DNA from: Aquirickettsia sp965229725
GTDB lineage: Bacteria > Pseudomonadota > Alphaproteobacteria > Rickettsiales > Midichloriaceae
Direction of reading: 5' to 3'
DNA length: 64,000 nucleotides
Assembly (NCBI GenBank): GCA_965229725.1
Contig: OZ245923.1
Location: 1,228,893-1,292,892 of the forward strand
Shown one piece after another: positions 43,108-52,678 of this stretch (position 1 is the first letter of the stretch; every line of letters starts with the position of its first letter). The position numbers were made by a program, and so were the translations under genes. The notes beneath the pieces were generated by a model. That model saw only the letters and a list, made by a program, of their open reading frames with translations, was not told where the DNA came from and ran no database searches.

Positions 43108-44265
43108 ATGCTATACAATAGAATATTGCAAAAACTTGATGACTATAAATCACGAAAGTTATTAAGAAATAAAAAGACAATTAATCATAAAAATGACAAT
43201 CAACTATTTGTTGGCGATAAACAATTATTATCCTTCACGAGTAATGACTATTTATGTCTTTCCCAAAACTATAATTTTGTTTCTAACATAAATGAATGTG
43301 TGGAAAAATATGGCACTGGAAGCGCTTCATCTGCTTTAATATCTGGATTTTATGATGTGCATAAAGAGTTAGAAAATCAATTTTGCAAAATCTTTAATAG
43401 AGATGCATCGTTGCTTTTTAACTCTGGATATAATGCTAATATTGGTGTGCTTTCAACTTTGGCCAACAGGGATACAACTATAATATCTGATAAGCTATGT
43501 CATGCATCAATAATTGATGGAATAATTCTCTCAAGGGCAAAGCATTTGCGTTATAAACATAATAATATGCAATCTTTAGAAGAGTGCCTTTCAAAAGTGC
43601 ACGGTGAAAAAATAGTTATTACAGAAAGTGTATTTAGTATGGAAGGGGATATATGTAAAATTGATGAAATAACAAAGTTGGCCAAAAAATATGGAGCTTT
43701 TTTAATTGTTGATGATGCTCATGGATTTGGAGTGATTGGAAAAAATGGTATGGGAGTGCTTGATTATGCTAAAAACCCAGAAGATATAGATTGTGTGGTG
43801 ATACCACTTGGGAAATCATGTGCAAGTATGGGTGCTGTTGTAATATCTAATAAGATTATTTGTGAAGCCCTAAATCAATTTGCAAAAAGTTATATATATA
43901 CAACAAATATCCCTCCAATCATTGCTCATTTGTCATTGCAAAATTTAAAAAAGATTACAGAAGGAAAGGAAAGACTAAGTAAATTAAAAAGAATCATAGA
44001 TTATTTTATTGAGAAGTCTAGAAAGGCTAATCTGAAATTAGTTTCTTATGATCTAACCCCTATTAAATCAGTTATAATCAATAAAGTGGATAAATTATTG
44101 CTGATACAAGAATATTTATATAAAAAGGGAATTCTAATTTCTGCTATAAGATACCCAACTGTACCAAGTGGTAAAGAAAGAATAAGAATTTCTCTTAACT
44201 GTGAGCATACTGAAGGGCAGATTGATTTTTTAATCAATTGTTTAGTTGAGGTGTGCAATGTATGA
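43108..44265 (+). CDS. bioF: 8-amino-7-oxononanoate synthase
   Basis: BioF condenses pimeloyl-ACP with alanine to KAPA. The 385-residue PLP enzyme has FTSNDYLCLSQN, GTGSASSALISGFYDVHKELE, FNSGYNANIG, IVDDAHGFGVIGKNG and the Lys-bearing IPLGKSCASMGAV. It starts 8 bp after bioB and overlaps bioC by 8 bp, consistent with a tight operon. Confidence 0.95.
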   Translation: MLYNRILQKLDDYKSRKLLRNKKTINHKNDNQLFVGDKQLLSFTSNDYLCLSQNYNFVSNINECVEKYGTGSASSALISGFYDVHKELENQFCKIFNRDASLLFNSGYNANIGVLSTLANRDTTIISDKLCHASIIDGIILSRAKHLRYKHNNMQSLEECLSKVHGEKIVITESVFSMEGDICKIDEITKLAKKYGAFLIVDDAHGFGVIGKNGMGVLDYAKNPEDIDCVVIPLGKSCASMGAVVISNKIICEALNQFAKSYIYTTNIPPIIAHLSLQNLKKITEGKERLSKLKRIIDYFIEKSRKANLKLVSYDLTPIKSVIINKVDKLLLIQEYLYKKGILISAIRYPTVPSGKERIRISLNCEHTEGQIDFLINCLVEVCNV

Positions 44266-45001
44266 TTTTCATCAAATAGCACAAGAAATTCGAAACTCGT
44301 TCAATTCCGTAAAAGATACGTATGATAATTACTCTGAAATTCAGCAAAAAATAGGGGGCGATTTAATAAAGTATTTATTAAATTTGGATAAAAATAGTTA
44401 TGAAGAGATTTTGGATTTAGGATGCGGCACGGGAGTAACAACACAAAAATTACTTAAATCTATATGCTATAAAAAAACCTACGCCTGTGATTTTGCATCA
44501 AATTTATTATTACTAGCTGCGAAAAGATTAAAAGATCTTGATACGGTAATTTATGATTCTGATTTTCATGAGGTTCTAAATAAAAATAAGAACTACGATT
44601 TGATATTTTCTAACATGTCACTTCAATGGTGTTTAGATACCAAAATTTTATTCAGTTTAATATATCAAAAGCTAAAAACAAATGGTGTTTTATGCTTTTC
44701 AATCCCACTGCATGGCACTTTTAAAAATCTTCCATCGCAATCAAAAAACACTTTTTATGATATAAAGTATTTTAAAGAATTATTTAACCAAATTGGGTAT
44801 AAAACTATCACTGTTGAAGAAAAAAACATTGTGCAAACATTTCCATCATTCATTGCAGCTGTAAAATCAATAAAAAATACAGGAGCTAATGTATTAATGA
44901 GCAATAGCAAAATGAATAGATATTTTTCTTTTAGTAAGCAATTTGCCAACAGTGAATTTAAGCTAAATTATAAAATAGGATTTTTTATATTAATAAAGTG
45001 A
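44258..45001 (+). CDS. bioC: Malonyl-ACP O-methyltransferase
   Basis: BioC methylates malonyl-ACP so that fatty acid synthesis can extend it to pimeloyl-ACP. The 247-residue class I SAM methyltransferase has ILDLGCGTGVTTQKLL, YACDFASNLL and FSNMSLQWC, the last being typical of BioC. ATG 44258 has GAGG 8 nt upstream and is preferred over an earlier TTG. Its presence predicts that a BioH-like esterase is also needed; the neighbouring hydrolase at 39990 is the candidate. Confidence 0.9.
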   Translation: MYDFHQIAQEIRNSFNSVKDTYDNYSEIQQKIGGDLIKYLLNLDKNSYEEILDLGCGTGVTTQKLLKSICYKKTYACDFASNLLLLAAKRLKDLDTVIYDSDFHEVLNKNKNYDLIFSNMSLQWCLDTKILFSLIYQKLKTNGVLCFSIPLHGTFKNLPSQSKNTFYDIKYFKELFNQIGYKTITVEEKNIVQTFPSFIAAVKSIKNTGANVLMSNSKMNRYFSFSKQFANSEFKLNYKIGFFILIK

Positions 45002-45007
45002 GCAATA

Positions 45008-45619
45008 ATGGGTAAAAAATTTTTTATTACTGGCACAGACACAAATGTTGGAAAAACATATTATAGTGTTAAATTACTTAGAAAATATGAGAAAGAAGGA
45101 TATTCTACACTTGGGATAAAGCCTATTTCATCTGGATATGATGTAGATACAAAAATTAATGATGATGCAAAAAGGCTTTTTGAAGCGTCCAGCATAAAAA
45201 TCCCGATGAAAGAAATTAATCCGTTCGCTTTTAGAGACCCAGTTTCACCAAATATTGCAGCAAAAAATGAGCAGGTAGAGTTAAGTATAAATAGCATTAT
45301 GAAAGAAATGGATAAGCTTAAAAAATATAATGCTGATATTGAGATCGTTGAAGGTGTTGGTGGTTGGGATGTTCCAATCAATGAAAAAGAAAATATGTCT
45401 GATTTGGTAAAAGCACTTGATATTCCAGTGATTTTGGTTGTGGCAATAAAATTAGGTTGCCTAAATCATGCTATATTAACAGCTAATGCGATAAATCAGA
45501 AAAAGATTAAAACTGTTGGGTGGGTAGCAAATTGTATTTCAAAAGATGAGCTCGAGATTGAAGAAAATATAAATACACTAAAGAGTAGGCTAAATATGAA
45601 ATTTTTAGAAATTATATAA
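45008..45619 (+). CDS. bioD: Dethiobiotin synthetase
   Basis: BioD closes the ureido ring of dethiobiotin from DAPA, CO2 and ATP. The 203-residue P-loop protein has FITGTDTNVGKTYYSVKLL, LGIKPISSGYD, DPVSPNIAA and IVEGVGGWDVPI. It ends the bioBFCD run, 6 bp after bioC. The full late pathway from KAPA to biotin is therefore encoded here. Confidence 0.95.
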   Translation: MGKKFFITGTDTNVGKTYYSVKLLRKYEKEGYSTLGIKPISSGYDVDTKINDDAKRLFEASSIKIPMKEINPFAFRDPVSPNIAAKNEQVELSINSIMKEMDKLKKYNADIEIVEGVGGWDVPINEKENMSDLVKALDIPVILVVAIKLGCLNHAILTANAINQKKIKTVGWVANCISKDELEIEENINTLKSRLNMKFLEII

Positions 45620-45669
45620 TTTAAAATTTATATTTTCCCAGCAGGTTTTTAATAAATATCTTTGAATCC

Positions 45670-46155
45670 TTAGTCTTGGAACAAAAAACTTTCATAAACA
45701 TCACTAGCGCAAAGAAAAGTGCCAGGGATATTATCAGCACAAATAATTGAGTTTCCAGTATATGTTTGAAGAGTATCGGTGCAACTCTTATACACCTCAT
45801 ATGCCTTATGATTTGGGTTTTCCGGCTCGAACATTTCAGGATAAATAGAAACTGCTCCATCATTTAAAAGAGCATAACTTCCCAATTGATCTATAGTTTT
45901 TTTACTTCCTTGAAGGGTCGTTTCAGGATCTCTATATACATTATCATACTCATTACCCGAAGCTGAGCCAAATACAAGTTTCATATGTGCCTTTGGACAT
46001 TCTTTTGTTACAAAATCAGTTACAGATTTTCTTATTTCTCTATCATCGTGATAATCTGCTAAATAATGATCTGTTAAAACTTTTAAAGTAACTTCAAAAC
46101 TAAAATGGCCATGACCACGATAGCTATACATTGGCGTTAATTTTTCTAATTTCAT
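45670..46155 (-). CDS. Hypothetical protein
   Basis: This 161-residue protein is not recognised. The start is placed at ATG 46155, which has AGGTGA 6 nt upstream. The sequence has a SYRGHGHFSFEV segment that superficially recalls the HGH of carboxytetrahydropterin synthases, but no other motif of that family is present. It has no signal peptide and no membrane helix. It converges with bioD and has no clear partner. Confidence 0.5.
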   Translation of the reverse strand: MKLEKLTPMYSYRGHGHFSFEVTLKVLTDHYLADYHDDREIRKSVTDFVTKECPKAHMKLVFGSASGNEYDNVYRDPETTLQGSKKTIDQLGSYALLNDGAVSIYPEMFEPENPNHKAYEVYKSCTDTLQTYTGNSIICADNIPGTFLCASDVYESFLFQD

Positions 46156-46329
46156 AAAAGTCACCTATAATTATTTTAATATCGCGAATTACACCTAATG
46201 TATGATTATATATCAAATTTTATCTATGAAGTGAAATTTTAAAGAGATTAGGTTTAAGAATGTTTTTAGCATGCAAAGATATTTCCTTAAGTTGAATAAG
46301 AAATTTATTTAGAAGCTATTTATAAATAT

Positions 46330-47076
46330 TTAATAATTATCTTGAAGTGCCTGAGAGATTGAATTCAGCTTTTTAATATCAGTACTTGCTCCCCCGACCA
46401 GCACGCCATCTAAAGATTTAACTTCGCATATTTCACTGATATTTTTTTCATTAACGGAGCCACCATAAACAAATCTAGCAGAACCTAACCCAGGTATTGC
46501 TTTTAAAGTATTGAGTACTTCTTCAATTTGAGGTATAGACGGAATTTTTCCAGTTCCAATAGACCAGATAGGTTCATAAGCAATAATAATGTTATTTTTC
46601 TCAACATCGCCTAATTCTGGTAATGATTCAATGGTTTGGTCTATTAAAAATTTGAGATAATCACTTTTAGTTCTAGTCTCTAATGCCTCTCCTACGCATA
46701 TTATAGGTGTTATATTGTGTTTCACTGCAATCTTGACTTTAGCTGCTACAGTATCACTGCTTTCGGCGTATCTTTCTCTTATTTCCGAATGACCTAAGAT
46801 GGAATGGTTGCATCCTAAATCTGTAAGCATTGAAGCTAGGATTTCCCCAGTATTTGCATTTGTCTCTGATGTGGAAAAATTTTGAGAACCAATAGAAAGA
46901 TTTTGGGCCTCTAATTTGTTTTTCATTCTTTGTAGATAGATGAAAGGGGGGCAAATCACTAAATCTATGTTAGAGGAATTTAGATTTTTCTTAATTTCAT
47001 CTATCTTTCTGTCTATTTCCGAAAAGCTTTGGAGATATGTTTTCCAATTAGCTATTAGAATTCTTCTTTTTTGCAT
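46330..47076 (-). CDS. tpiA: Triosephosphate isomerase
   Basis: TpiA interconverts dihydroxyacetone phosphate and glyceraldehyde 3-phosphate. The 248-residue barrel has ILIANWKTYL with the catalytic Lys, the His of SILGHSEIR, the Glu of IAYEPIWSIGTG and the phosphate loop RFVYGGSVNEKN and GVLVGGAS. ATG 47076 has AAGGA upstream and gives the usual N-terminus. It overlaps the lipoprotein gene by 29 bp. Confidence 0.95.
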   Translation of the reverse strand: MQKRRILIANWKTYLQSFSEIDRKIDEIKKNLNSSNIDLVICPPFIYLQRMKNKLEAQNLSIGSQNFSTSETNANTGEILASMLTDLGCNHSILGHSEIRERYAESSDTVAAKVKIAVKHNITPIICVGEALETRTKSDYLKFLIDQTIESLPELGDVEKNNIIIAYEPIWSIGTGKIPSIPQIEEVLNTLKAIPGLGSARFVYGGSVNEKNISEICEVKSLDGVLVGGASTDIKKLNSISQALQDNY

Positions 47077-47386
47077 TTTTTCCTTTTTTAGCAAATGTAT
47101 TTTTCTTATATGTAGAAATTTTTGCTATAGCTTTTTTTGCATCGTCGCTCAATTTGTCATATTCTCCATCTACTGCTGAGTAATAACCATCAACTTCTTT
47201 TTTTACTGAATCTGATAAGTTTTTCCCTACTTTGCCGTAGTCAAATTTTTTATTTTTTTGGGGCGCTGCATTTTGAGTAGTGTCTTCGACTTTCTTTGAT
47301 TGATGTTTTTCGCAGGCAATTAGTGGTGTAATAAGTGCTAGAGAAAGACTAGAGGATATAAGTAAGTTTTTAAAATATTTGTTCAT
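47048..47386 (-). CDS. Small lipoprotein
   Basis: This 112-residue protein has a lipoprotein signal peptide (LLISSSLSLALITPLIAC, lipobox LIAC). The mature part is Lys-rich with a helical KNLSDSVKKEVDGYYSAVDG-type segment and a basic tail (KKGKNAKKKNSNS). Its function is unknown. It lies 10 bp after the dioxygenase-like gene on the same strand and may be cotranscribed with it. Confidence 0.68.
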   Translation of the reverse strand: MNKYFKNLLISSSLSLALITPLIACEKHQSKKVEDTTQNAAPQKNKKFDYGKVGKNLSDSVKKEVDGYYSAVDGEYDKLSDDAKKAIAKISTYKKNTFAKKGKNAKKKNSNS

Positions 47387-47396
47387 ATTGTTTACC

Positions 47397-48032
47397 TTAA
47401 TATTCTTTATATAAATTTGATTGATTCAACGTAACTATAAAATGATATACTACCATATCATCAACTTTACCAGCTGTTTTTGCAACAACAAGAGGAATTT
47501 GCTTTTTAATCAAATATGGATTCATATTTTTTATACTTTCTGCATTATTATTTTCTGGGAAAAACATTTTAGTTTCAAAAGGATAAAAATTTTGATGCTC
47601 TAACCTGAAGATGATATTTGGACTCATGGAATTAACTTTTCCTGGGTATACTGTAATAAATTCAAACTCCCCTAGGTTGTTGGTTAATGTATTTCCAGAT
47701 CCTCTGAAGTTTTTATCATAACGTTCATTATAGATATCATCTGCACTGAATTGATATAGACCAAAGGGGTTAGCTTGCCAAATATTAACTTTTACCCCGC
47801 TTATTGGGACGCAATTATTATCTAGCACTTTTCCTTTAATTAGGATTTTTTTGCCATTTGCAGTTTCAAAAGAAGCATAATCTTGAGTTAGATTATTGGA
47901 ATTTTTAGTATCTGGCAAAACCCCAACACTCCATATCTCAGGAGTAATAGTGCATTCTCCCATTTTATCCGCAAAGCTCTCACCCACTAATATAATTGAA
48001 AGAACTAAGGTTATAATTAATTTTTTCAGCAT
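47397..48032 (-). CDS. Secreted intradiol-dioxygenase-fold protein lacking the iron His ligands
   Basis: This 211-residue protein has a signal peptide (LIITLVLSIILVGESFA). The intradiol ring-cleavage dioxygenase pattern is clear: VKVNIWQANPFGLYQ, NERYDKNFRGSG, TLTNNLGEFEFITVYPG. The ligand motif RPxHIHF of catalytic members reads SPNIIF, so both His ligands are gone, and the GPY Tyr is also missing. It is therefore unlikely to be a working dioxygenase and may be a structural or binding relative. Export to the periplasm is inferred from the signal peptide. Confidence 0.75.
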   Translation of the reverse strand: MLKKLIITLVLSIILVGESFADKMGECTITPEIWSVGVLPDTKNSNNLTQDYASFETANGKKILIKGKVLDNNCVPISGVKVNIWQANPFGLYQFSADDIYNERYDKNFRGSGNTLTNNLGEFEFITVYPGKVNSMSPNIIFRLEHQNFYPFETKMFFPENNNAESIKNMNPYLIKKQIPLVVAKTAGKVDDMVVYHFIVTLNQSNLYKEY

Positions 48033-48159
48033 TAAAAAATTGTCTTATTATTTTTTATCAAGCACATAATACTATGTATACAAATTTAAAACTAGATTAT
48101 AAGTAAAAGTTATATTACTTCTCAGTAAAACTTATTCATAATATAAACTTTAATTGTTT

Positions 48160-49818
48160 ATGAAAATTTCATTATGTCAAATTAATTTAAAAATTGGTGA
48201 TTTAAACTATAATATAAAAAAGATCAAAAATTTTTATGAAAGTAAATCTGCAGATGCAGATTTGGTGGTTTTCCCAGAATTATCTTTGACTGGATACTTA
48301 CTAAAAGATTTAGTAAGGGATGTACATTTTTTAGAGAAAGTTTTAAAATTTAAAGCAGAAATAGTTGAATTTACAAAAGATAAAAAATGCGCGCTGTTAT
48401 TTGGATGCCCAGTTTTAAAAAATGATAAAATCTTCAATTCAATAGTTATAGCATGTGGTGGCGAGAAAATATTCAGCGCAGATAAACATATTTTACCTAA
48501 TTATGAAGTTTTTAATGAGCCAAGGAATTTCTCTAAAGCAGAAGAAGAGCCAACAATATTTGAATTTAGAGGAGAAAAGCTGGGAATTTTAATTTGTGAA
48601 GATGCTTGGCATGATGACTTGCCAAATATCCTATTTAGTAAAGGAGCTACGCTTTTTATTACTGTGAATGCCTCACCATACGATCTTGATAAGCAAAAAG
48701 CTAGATTGAAAATTGCAAACAATATAGTAAAAAAATATAACAAGCCTGTTGCATACTTGAACAATTTTGGTGGCTATGATGAATTGGTATTTGATGGTGG
48801 TAGCTTTGTGATGGACAAATGTGGAAATTTTATTAATGAACCATCTTTATGGGATGAAGGTGTTTTAACATTTGATAGCAAGAGTGCTAATTTGAAAATA
48901 AATGATGGAAATATAAAGATATATTGTGAAGAAGAAAATATATATCAAGCCTTGGTTTTATCTGTGAAAGACTATTTTGAAAAGAATAATTTTACGAAAG
49001 CTGTGCTTGGATTATCAGGGGGAATAGACTCCGCATTAGTTGCCACAATCGCTGCTGATGCACTAGGCCCAGGGAATGTAAAAAGTGTTATTTTGCCTAC
49101 TGAATATAATTCAGATGAGAGTATGAAGTATGCCTTGGAATTAGTACATAATATAGGATGTGAAAAATTGATTATGCCAATAGATGGTTTATTAGATAAC
49201 TTTACCAACACTTTAAAAACTTCATCCAATTTTCAAAAATTGAAAGAAATAACAATTCAAAACCTTCAAGCAAGAATTAGAGCCCTGTTATTGATGGGCA
49301 TTTCAAATGAGGAAGGTTCGTTATTGCTTGCAACTTCAAACAAATCTGAATCAGCTGTGGGGTATACAACAATTTATGGTGATATGTGTGGTGCGTTCTC
49401 TCCAATTAAAGATGTTTATAAAACTCAAGTGTATAAGCTTGCTAAATGGAGAAATAAAAATATCCCTAAAGGTAGCTTATGCTCAAAAGTAAATATAATA
49501 CCAAATTTCATTATTGAAAGAGAGCCTTCTGCAGAACTGAGTTATAACCAAAAAGATTCTGATAGTTTGCTGCCCTATGAAATACTGGACACAATATTAT
49601 ATAATTTGCTGGAGATGGGATTAACCCATAAGCAAATTTCGGAAAAGACCAATGTAGATGAAGCTATAATAAATGATGTGGCTAATATGATTAGAAGCAG
49701 TGAATATAAGCGTAGTCAAGCTCCGATTGGACCTAAGATCTCAAGCAAGAGCTTTAATTACGACAGAGCTTATCCAATCACATATCAGCTTGATCATGAT
49801 CAAAGTCATAATATTTGA
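48160..49818 (+). CDS. nadE: Glutamine-dependent NAD+ synthetase
   Basis: NadE amidates NaAD to NAD using glutamine. The protein (about 552 residues) has an N-terminal nitrilase-type glutaminase domain (Glu in FPELSLTGY, Cys in LGILICEDAWHD) and a C-terminal synthetase domain with the P-loop AVLGLSGGIDSALVATIAA and the ATSNKSESAVGYTTIYGDM segment. ATG 48160 is preferred over a TTG two codons earlier. With nadV-nadM it gives two routes to NAD. Confidence 0.95.
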   Translation: MKISLCQINLKIGDLNYNIKKIKNFYESKSADADLVVFPELSLTGYLLKDLVRDVHFLEKVLKFKAEIVEFTKDKKCALLFGCPVLKNDKIFNSIVIACGGEKIFSADKHILPNYEVFNEPRNFSKAEEEPTIFEFRGEKLGILICEDAWHDDLPNILFSKGATLFITVNASPYDLDKQKARLKIANNIVKKYNKPVAYLNNFGGYDELVFDGGSFVMDKCGNFINEPSLWDEGVLTFDSKSANLKINDGNIKIYCEEENIYQALVLSVKDYFEKNNFTKAVLGLSGGIDSALVATIAADALGPGNVKSVILPTEYNSDESMKYALELVHNIGCEKLIMPIDGLLDNFTNTLKTSSNFQKLKEITIQNLQARIRALLLMGISNEEGSLLLATSNKSESAVGYTTIYGDMCGAFSPIKDVYKTQVYKLAKWRNKNIPKGSLCSKVNIIPNFIIEREPSAELSYNQKDSDSLLPYEILDTILYNLLEMGLTHKQISEKTNVDEAIINDVANMIRSSEYKRSQAPIGPKISSKSFNYDRAYPITYQLDHDQSHNI

Positions 49819-49847
49819 ATGGGTCCTCTTGATTCTTTTCGGGAGTG

Positions 49848-49856
49848 TTGAATCAA
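49848..49856. repeat. Left target-site duplication of the IS4 element
   Basis: TTGAATCAA directly left of the IS4 terminal repeat is repeated directly right of the element at 51324-51332. The intact 9-bp duplication indicates a recent insertion with no later rearrangement. Confidence 0.85.
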
Positions 49857-51323
49857 CCATACGCGTCAAGTTAAGAGGCTAAGGTAGTATAAAAGGGAGA
49901 TTAAAGATTGGAAAAGAGATAAAAAACAGGTAAGCTCTTCAATAAGAATAAACTAAAAGAGAGCTTACATGAATAAGATAGATAAAGTATCAAAAATACT
50001 CAATGAATTTTTTAATGAAAAAGCAGAAGCAAAGGCTGTAGAAAAAAAGTTCATCAAGAGATATAGGAAAATAAGAGGTTCTTCATTTTTAAAAAGTTTA
50101 GTATTGGGAAATTTAGAAGATGGGAAAAGTAGTATAGAAAATATATGTCAAATATTGCAAGAAGATAAGGTATCAATAACAAAACAAGGTCTAGAATTCA
50201 GGTTTACAGAAGAGGCAGCTGAGTATATGAAATTAATGTATAATGAAGCATTTACAGTATTTAAAAATGAAATAAAAATAGAATGTGAATTGCTGAATAA
50301 ATTTACAGGCATTAAATTACTCGATAGTAGCTATATAAGTTTACCAAATACTATGGAAGGTCTGTATCAGGGGTATGCAACAAGTTATCCAAACCAAAAA
50401 GAGGTGAGTAAATCAGGAGTAAAATTACAAGTAAGTTATGACTACTTAAATCAAGTTTTAAATCAGATTGATATAAAAGATGGCAAAAGTTCAGATCAGG
50501 GTTATAGAGACTATTTAGAAAATATTAAAGAAAAAGAATTGCATATAGCAGATTTAGGATATTTTGTACCAGCAGCTTTTAAAAAAATAATATCAAAGGA
50601 AGGATATTTTATATCAAGATATAAATCAGATACAAATGTATATGATGCAGAAACAGGCGAAAAAATGGATTTGTTAGAATATATAAAAAATAAAGATAAA
50701 TTTGAAAAAGAAATAATATTAGGTAAAGAAGCAAAGTTGAAGGTAAGAATGGTAGGATTGAAGTTATCAGATGTACAGGCAGAAGCAAGAAGACGCAAGG
50801 CTAATAAATTAGCTAAATCTCATGGATATAAATCGTCGAAAAATAATCAAAGATTATTAAATTGGTCAGTATTCATAACCAATCTAAAAGGGGAAGAGCT
50901 AGGATTTGAAGATATATTTAAAGTATATAAAATAAGGTGGCAAATAGAATTATTATTCAAATTATATAAAAGTCATATAAACCTTGATAAGGTAAAGAGT
51001 AAAGTGAATCAATCGAAAATATTATGTGAATTTTATGCAAAATTAATAGCAATAGTAATATTTCATGGGATAGCTAATTGTGCAGAAATGAATAATCATA
51101 AAGAATTTAGCTTAGTTAAAGCAATGATAAATTTCAAAAAGAGAGCAAGAGAAATGGTATTTGTGATACGAAAAAACTGTAGGAGAGAAGTATCAGAATT
51201 TATAAAAAGTTTAGTAAATATTTGGGAAAAATTTGCTATTAAAGATAGGTATAGAAAGAAAAGAATATCTACACTTCAAGGCCTGAAATACAGTGTCATA
51301 CAAGCTTAACTTGACGCGTATGG
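49857..51323 (+). mobile_element. IS4-family element, 1467 bp, with target duplication
   Basis: The element is bounded by inverted repeats CCATACGCGTCAAGTTAAG. A 9-bp direct repeat TTGAATCAA flanks it at 49848-49856 and 51324-51332. It carries one intact transposase gene. The sequence on both sides joins to an IS256-type terminal sequence, so it was inserted into the end of an older IS256-family element. Confidence 0.9.
49969..51309 (+). CDS. IS4-family transposase
   Basis: This 446-residue DDE transposase has the first catalytic Asp in IKLLDSSYISLP, the second in LHIADLGYFV and the YREK-type motif in VYKIRWQIELLFKLYKS, which carries the catalytic Glu. The frame is intact and the element has perfect terminal features, so it may be active. 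Confidence 0.92.
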   Translation: MNKIDKVSKILNEFFNEKAEAKAVEKKFIKRYRKIRGSSFLKSLVLGNLEDGKSSIENICQILQEDKVSITKQGLEFRFTEEAAEYMKLMYNEAFTVFKNEIKIECELLNKFTGIKLLDSSYISLPNTMEGLYQGYATSYPNQKEVSKSGVKLQVSYDYLNQVLNQIDIKDGKSSDQGYRDYLENIKEKELHIADLGYFVPAAFKKIISKEGYFISRYKSDTNVYDAETGEKMDLLEYIKNKDKFEKEIILGKEAKLKVRMVGLKLSDVQAEARRRKANKLAKSHGYKSSKNNQRLLNWSVFITNLKGEELGFEDIFKVYKIRWQIELLFKLYKSHINLDKVKSKVNQSKILCEFYAKLIAIVIFHGIANCAEMNNHKEFSLVKAMINFKKRAREMVFVIRKNCRREVSEFIKSLVNIWEKFAIKDRYRKKRISTLQGLKYSVIQA

Positions 51324-51332
51324 TTGAATCAA
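51324..51332. repeat. Right target-site duplication of the IS4 element
   Basis: This is the second copy of the 9-bp duplication TTGAATCAA, followed by CTGTGTCAAGC, which continues the IS256-type end. Confidence 0.85.
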
Positions 51333-51613
51333 CTGTGTCAAGCTAATTTTTCTACTACAGAAAAATCATATTTTTTACTCATATTTAGCCCTAATCTATC
51401 TGGGAACATAATGTCAAGTTGAGATATGGTTAAAGCCCAATCTGGTAAAGGCATACTCCATTTTTTGCTAGCAGATTGAATTCCGCAATATATCATTTTT
51501 TGCAAAGCCATTTCACTAGTAAACCCACCTTTAGTTTTTGTAAATTTCCTCTTTATTCTGTGCATTCCCCCTATTATATTGGTTGTATAAATTATTTTTC
51601 TTATAAGCTTATT
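51333..51613 (-). pseudogene. IS256-family transposase, C-terminal remnant
   Basis: The minus-strand frame encodes RKIIYTTNIIGGMHRIKR, KGGFTSEMALQKMIY, SKKWSMPLPDWAL and LDIMFPDRL, the end of a Mutator/IS256-type transposase. The N-terminal two thirds are missing because an IS982 element begins at 51614. On the other side the element's terminus (GGGAGTGTTGAATCAA, 49841-49856) was split off by the IS4 insertion. Confidence 0.85.
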
Positions 51614-52584
51614 ATAACCCGAGCTGCAGTTAAGAAATGATGAATAAATTTTTATCAATAATAGATTTATCTGGTCTTAGTTGATAATTTATTAATCCGG
51701 CTAAAAGATGGGAAAATGCATTAATGGGAGATCTGTGCCTAGAGTGAATCAGTGTTCTTAGGGACTTCATAGAAGAGAATATGGTTTCTACGAGTGACCG
51801 CTTCTTAAGCATTAATTTTTAACATGCATTAGGCAGTTTTTCATATTTTTCTTAATCTTTGTAATCAGAGTTGTACCCTGTTCAAACAAAGTATTGAACA
51901 ACTTTTTGGAGAGGTAGCCCTTATCACCAATGAGTTTACAAGAAATATCTTTCAGCATGTCAGGAACAGGCGCTCTATCATCGGTATTTCCTGGAGTAAT
52001 CGCAAGTCTAACCATTTCTCCATGTGTATTAAACAGCATATGTAGCTTGAAGCCAAAGAACCAGCCTGTAGATGTTTTGCTTTTTTTGCCATACCTTTAA
52101 AAACTTTATGTCTTTTTTCAGATTATAGCATACTGCCATTGGTGTCGCATCTATAAACATATATTCTGTTACACCTCCCTCCATCGCTTTAAATATGCAC
52201 AACAAGCATGAAAATGCCTTTTTGATATATCTGATAAAACTATCTAGTGCACCATATTTTGAAATAAACCTTTACGTTCTGATTTTAGATAGAAGTAATA
52301 ATGTTTAAAACATGCCATGCCTGAGCCATGGTAGCTGATCATTATTGTTATTATTTCTGATAACTTCATTTGTGCAGACCTATTTCTTTTTACCATTCCA
52401 TCACTTATCAATTGTTTGACGTACCATCCTTCAAATCCTTTACAAAAATCATCCACTTCACAAAATATTCTGATATAATCTATTTCTGAGAGCATTTTCC
52501 TTACCATATAGTTGTTGCTAACTATTTTATAGTAGGCTTTTGCTCTCTCTTACTACTTTTTTCTTATCTGCAGTTCGGGTTATA
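51614..52584 (-). pseudogene. IS982-family element with frameshifted transposase
   Basis: The element ends are ATAACCCGAGCTGCAG (from 51614) and its near-complement CTGCAGTTCGGGTTAT (ending 52584). Read on the minus strand, the transposase begins at 52507 (KMLSEIDYIRIF) and continues in other frames with FIDATPMAVCYNLKK (about 52130-52170), LIGDKGYLSKKLF and a C-terminal LKKRSLVETIFSSMK with the catalytic Glu. At least three frame breaks show that it is dead. The 94 bp between it and murC show nothing. Confidence 0.85.
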
Positions 52585-52678
52585 TTACATCAATCCGGAT
52601 TGAGGCCCATTAGAAGAATGAAGAGATTCGCTCAATGCTCATATAACCAGAAATTATTTATGAAATCTAGCGATGCCT

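Noticed and set aside
45670..46155. 6-carboxytetrahydropterin synthase (QueD) for the 161-residue protein
   Set aside because: Only a short GHGHF stretch recalls QueD; the other zinc ligands and the catalytic residues are not found.
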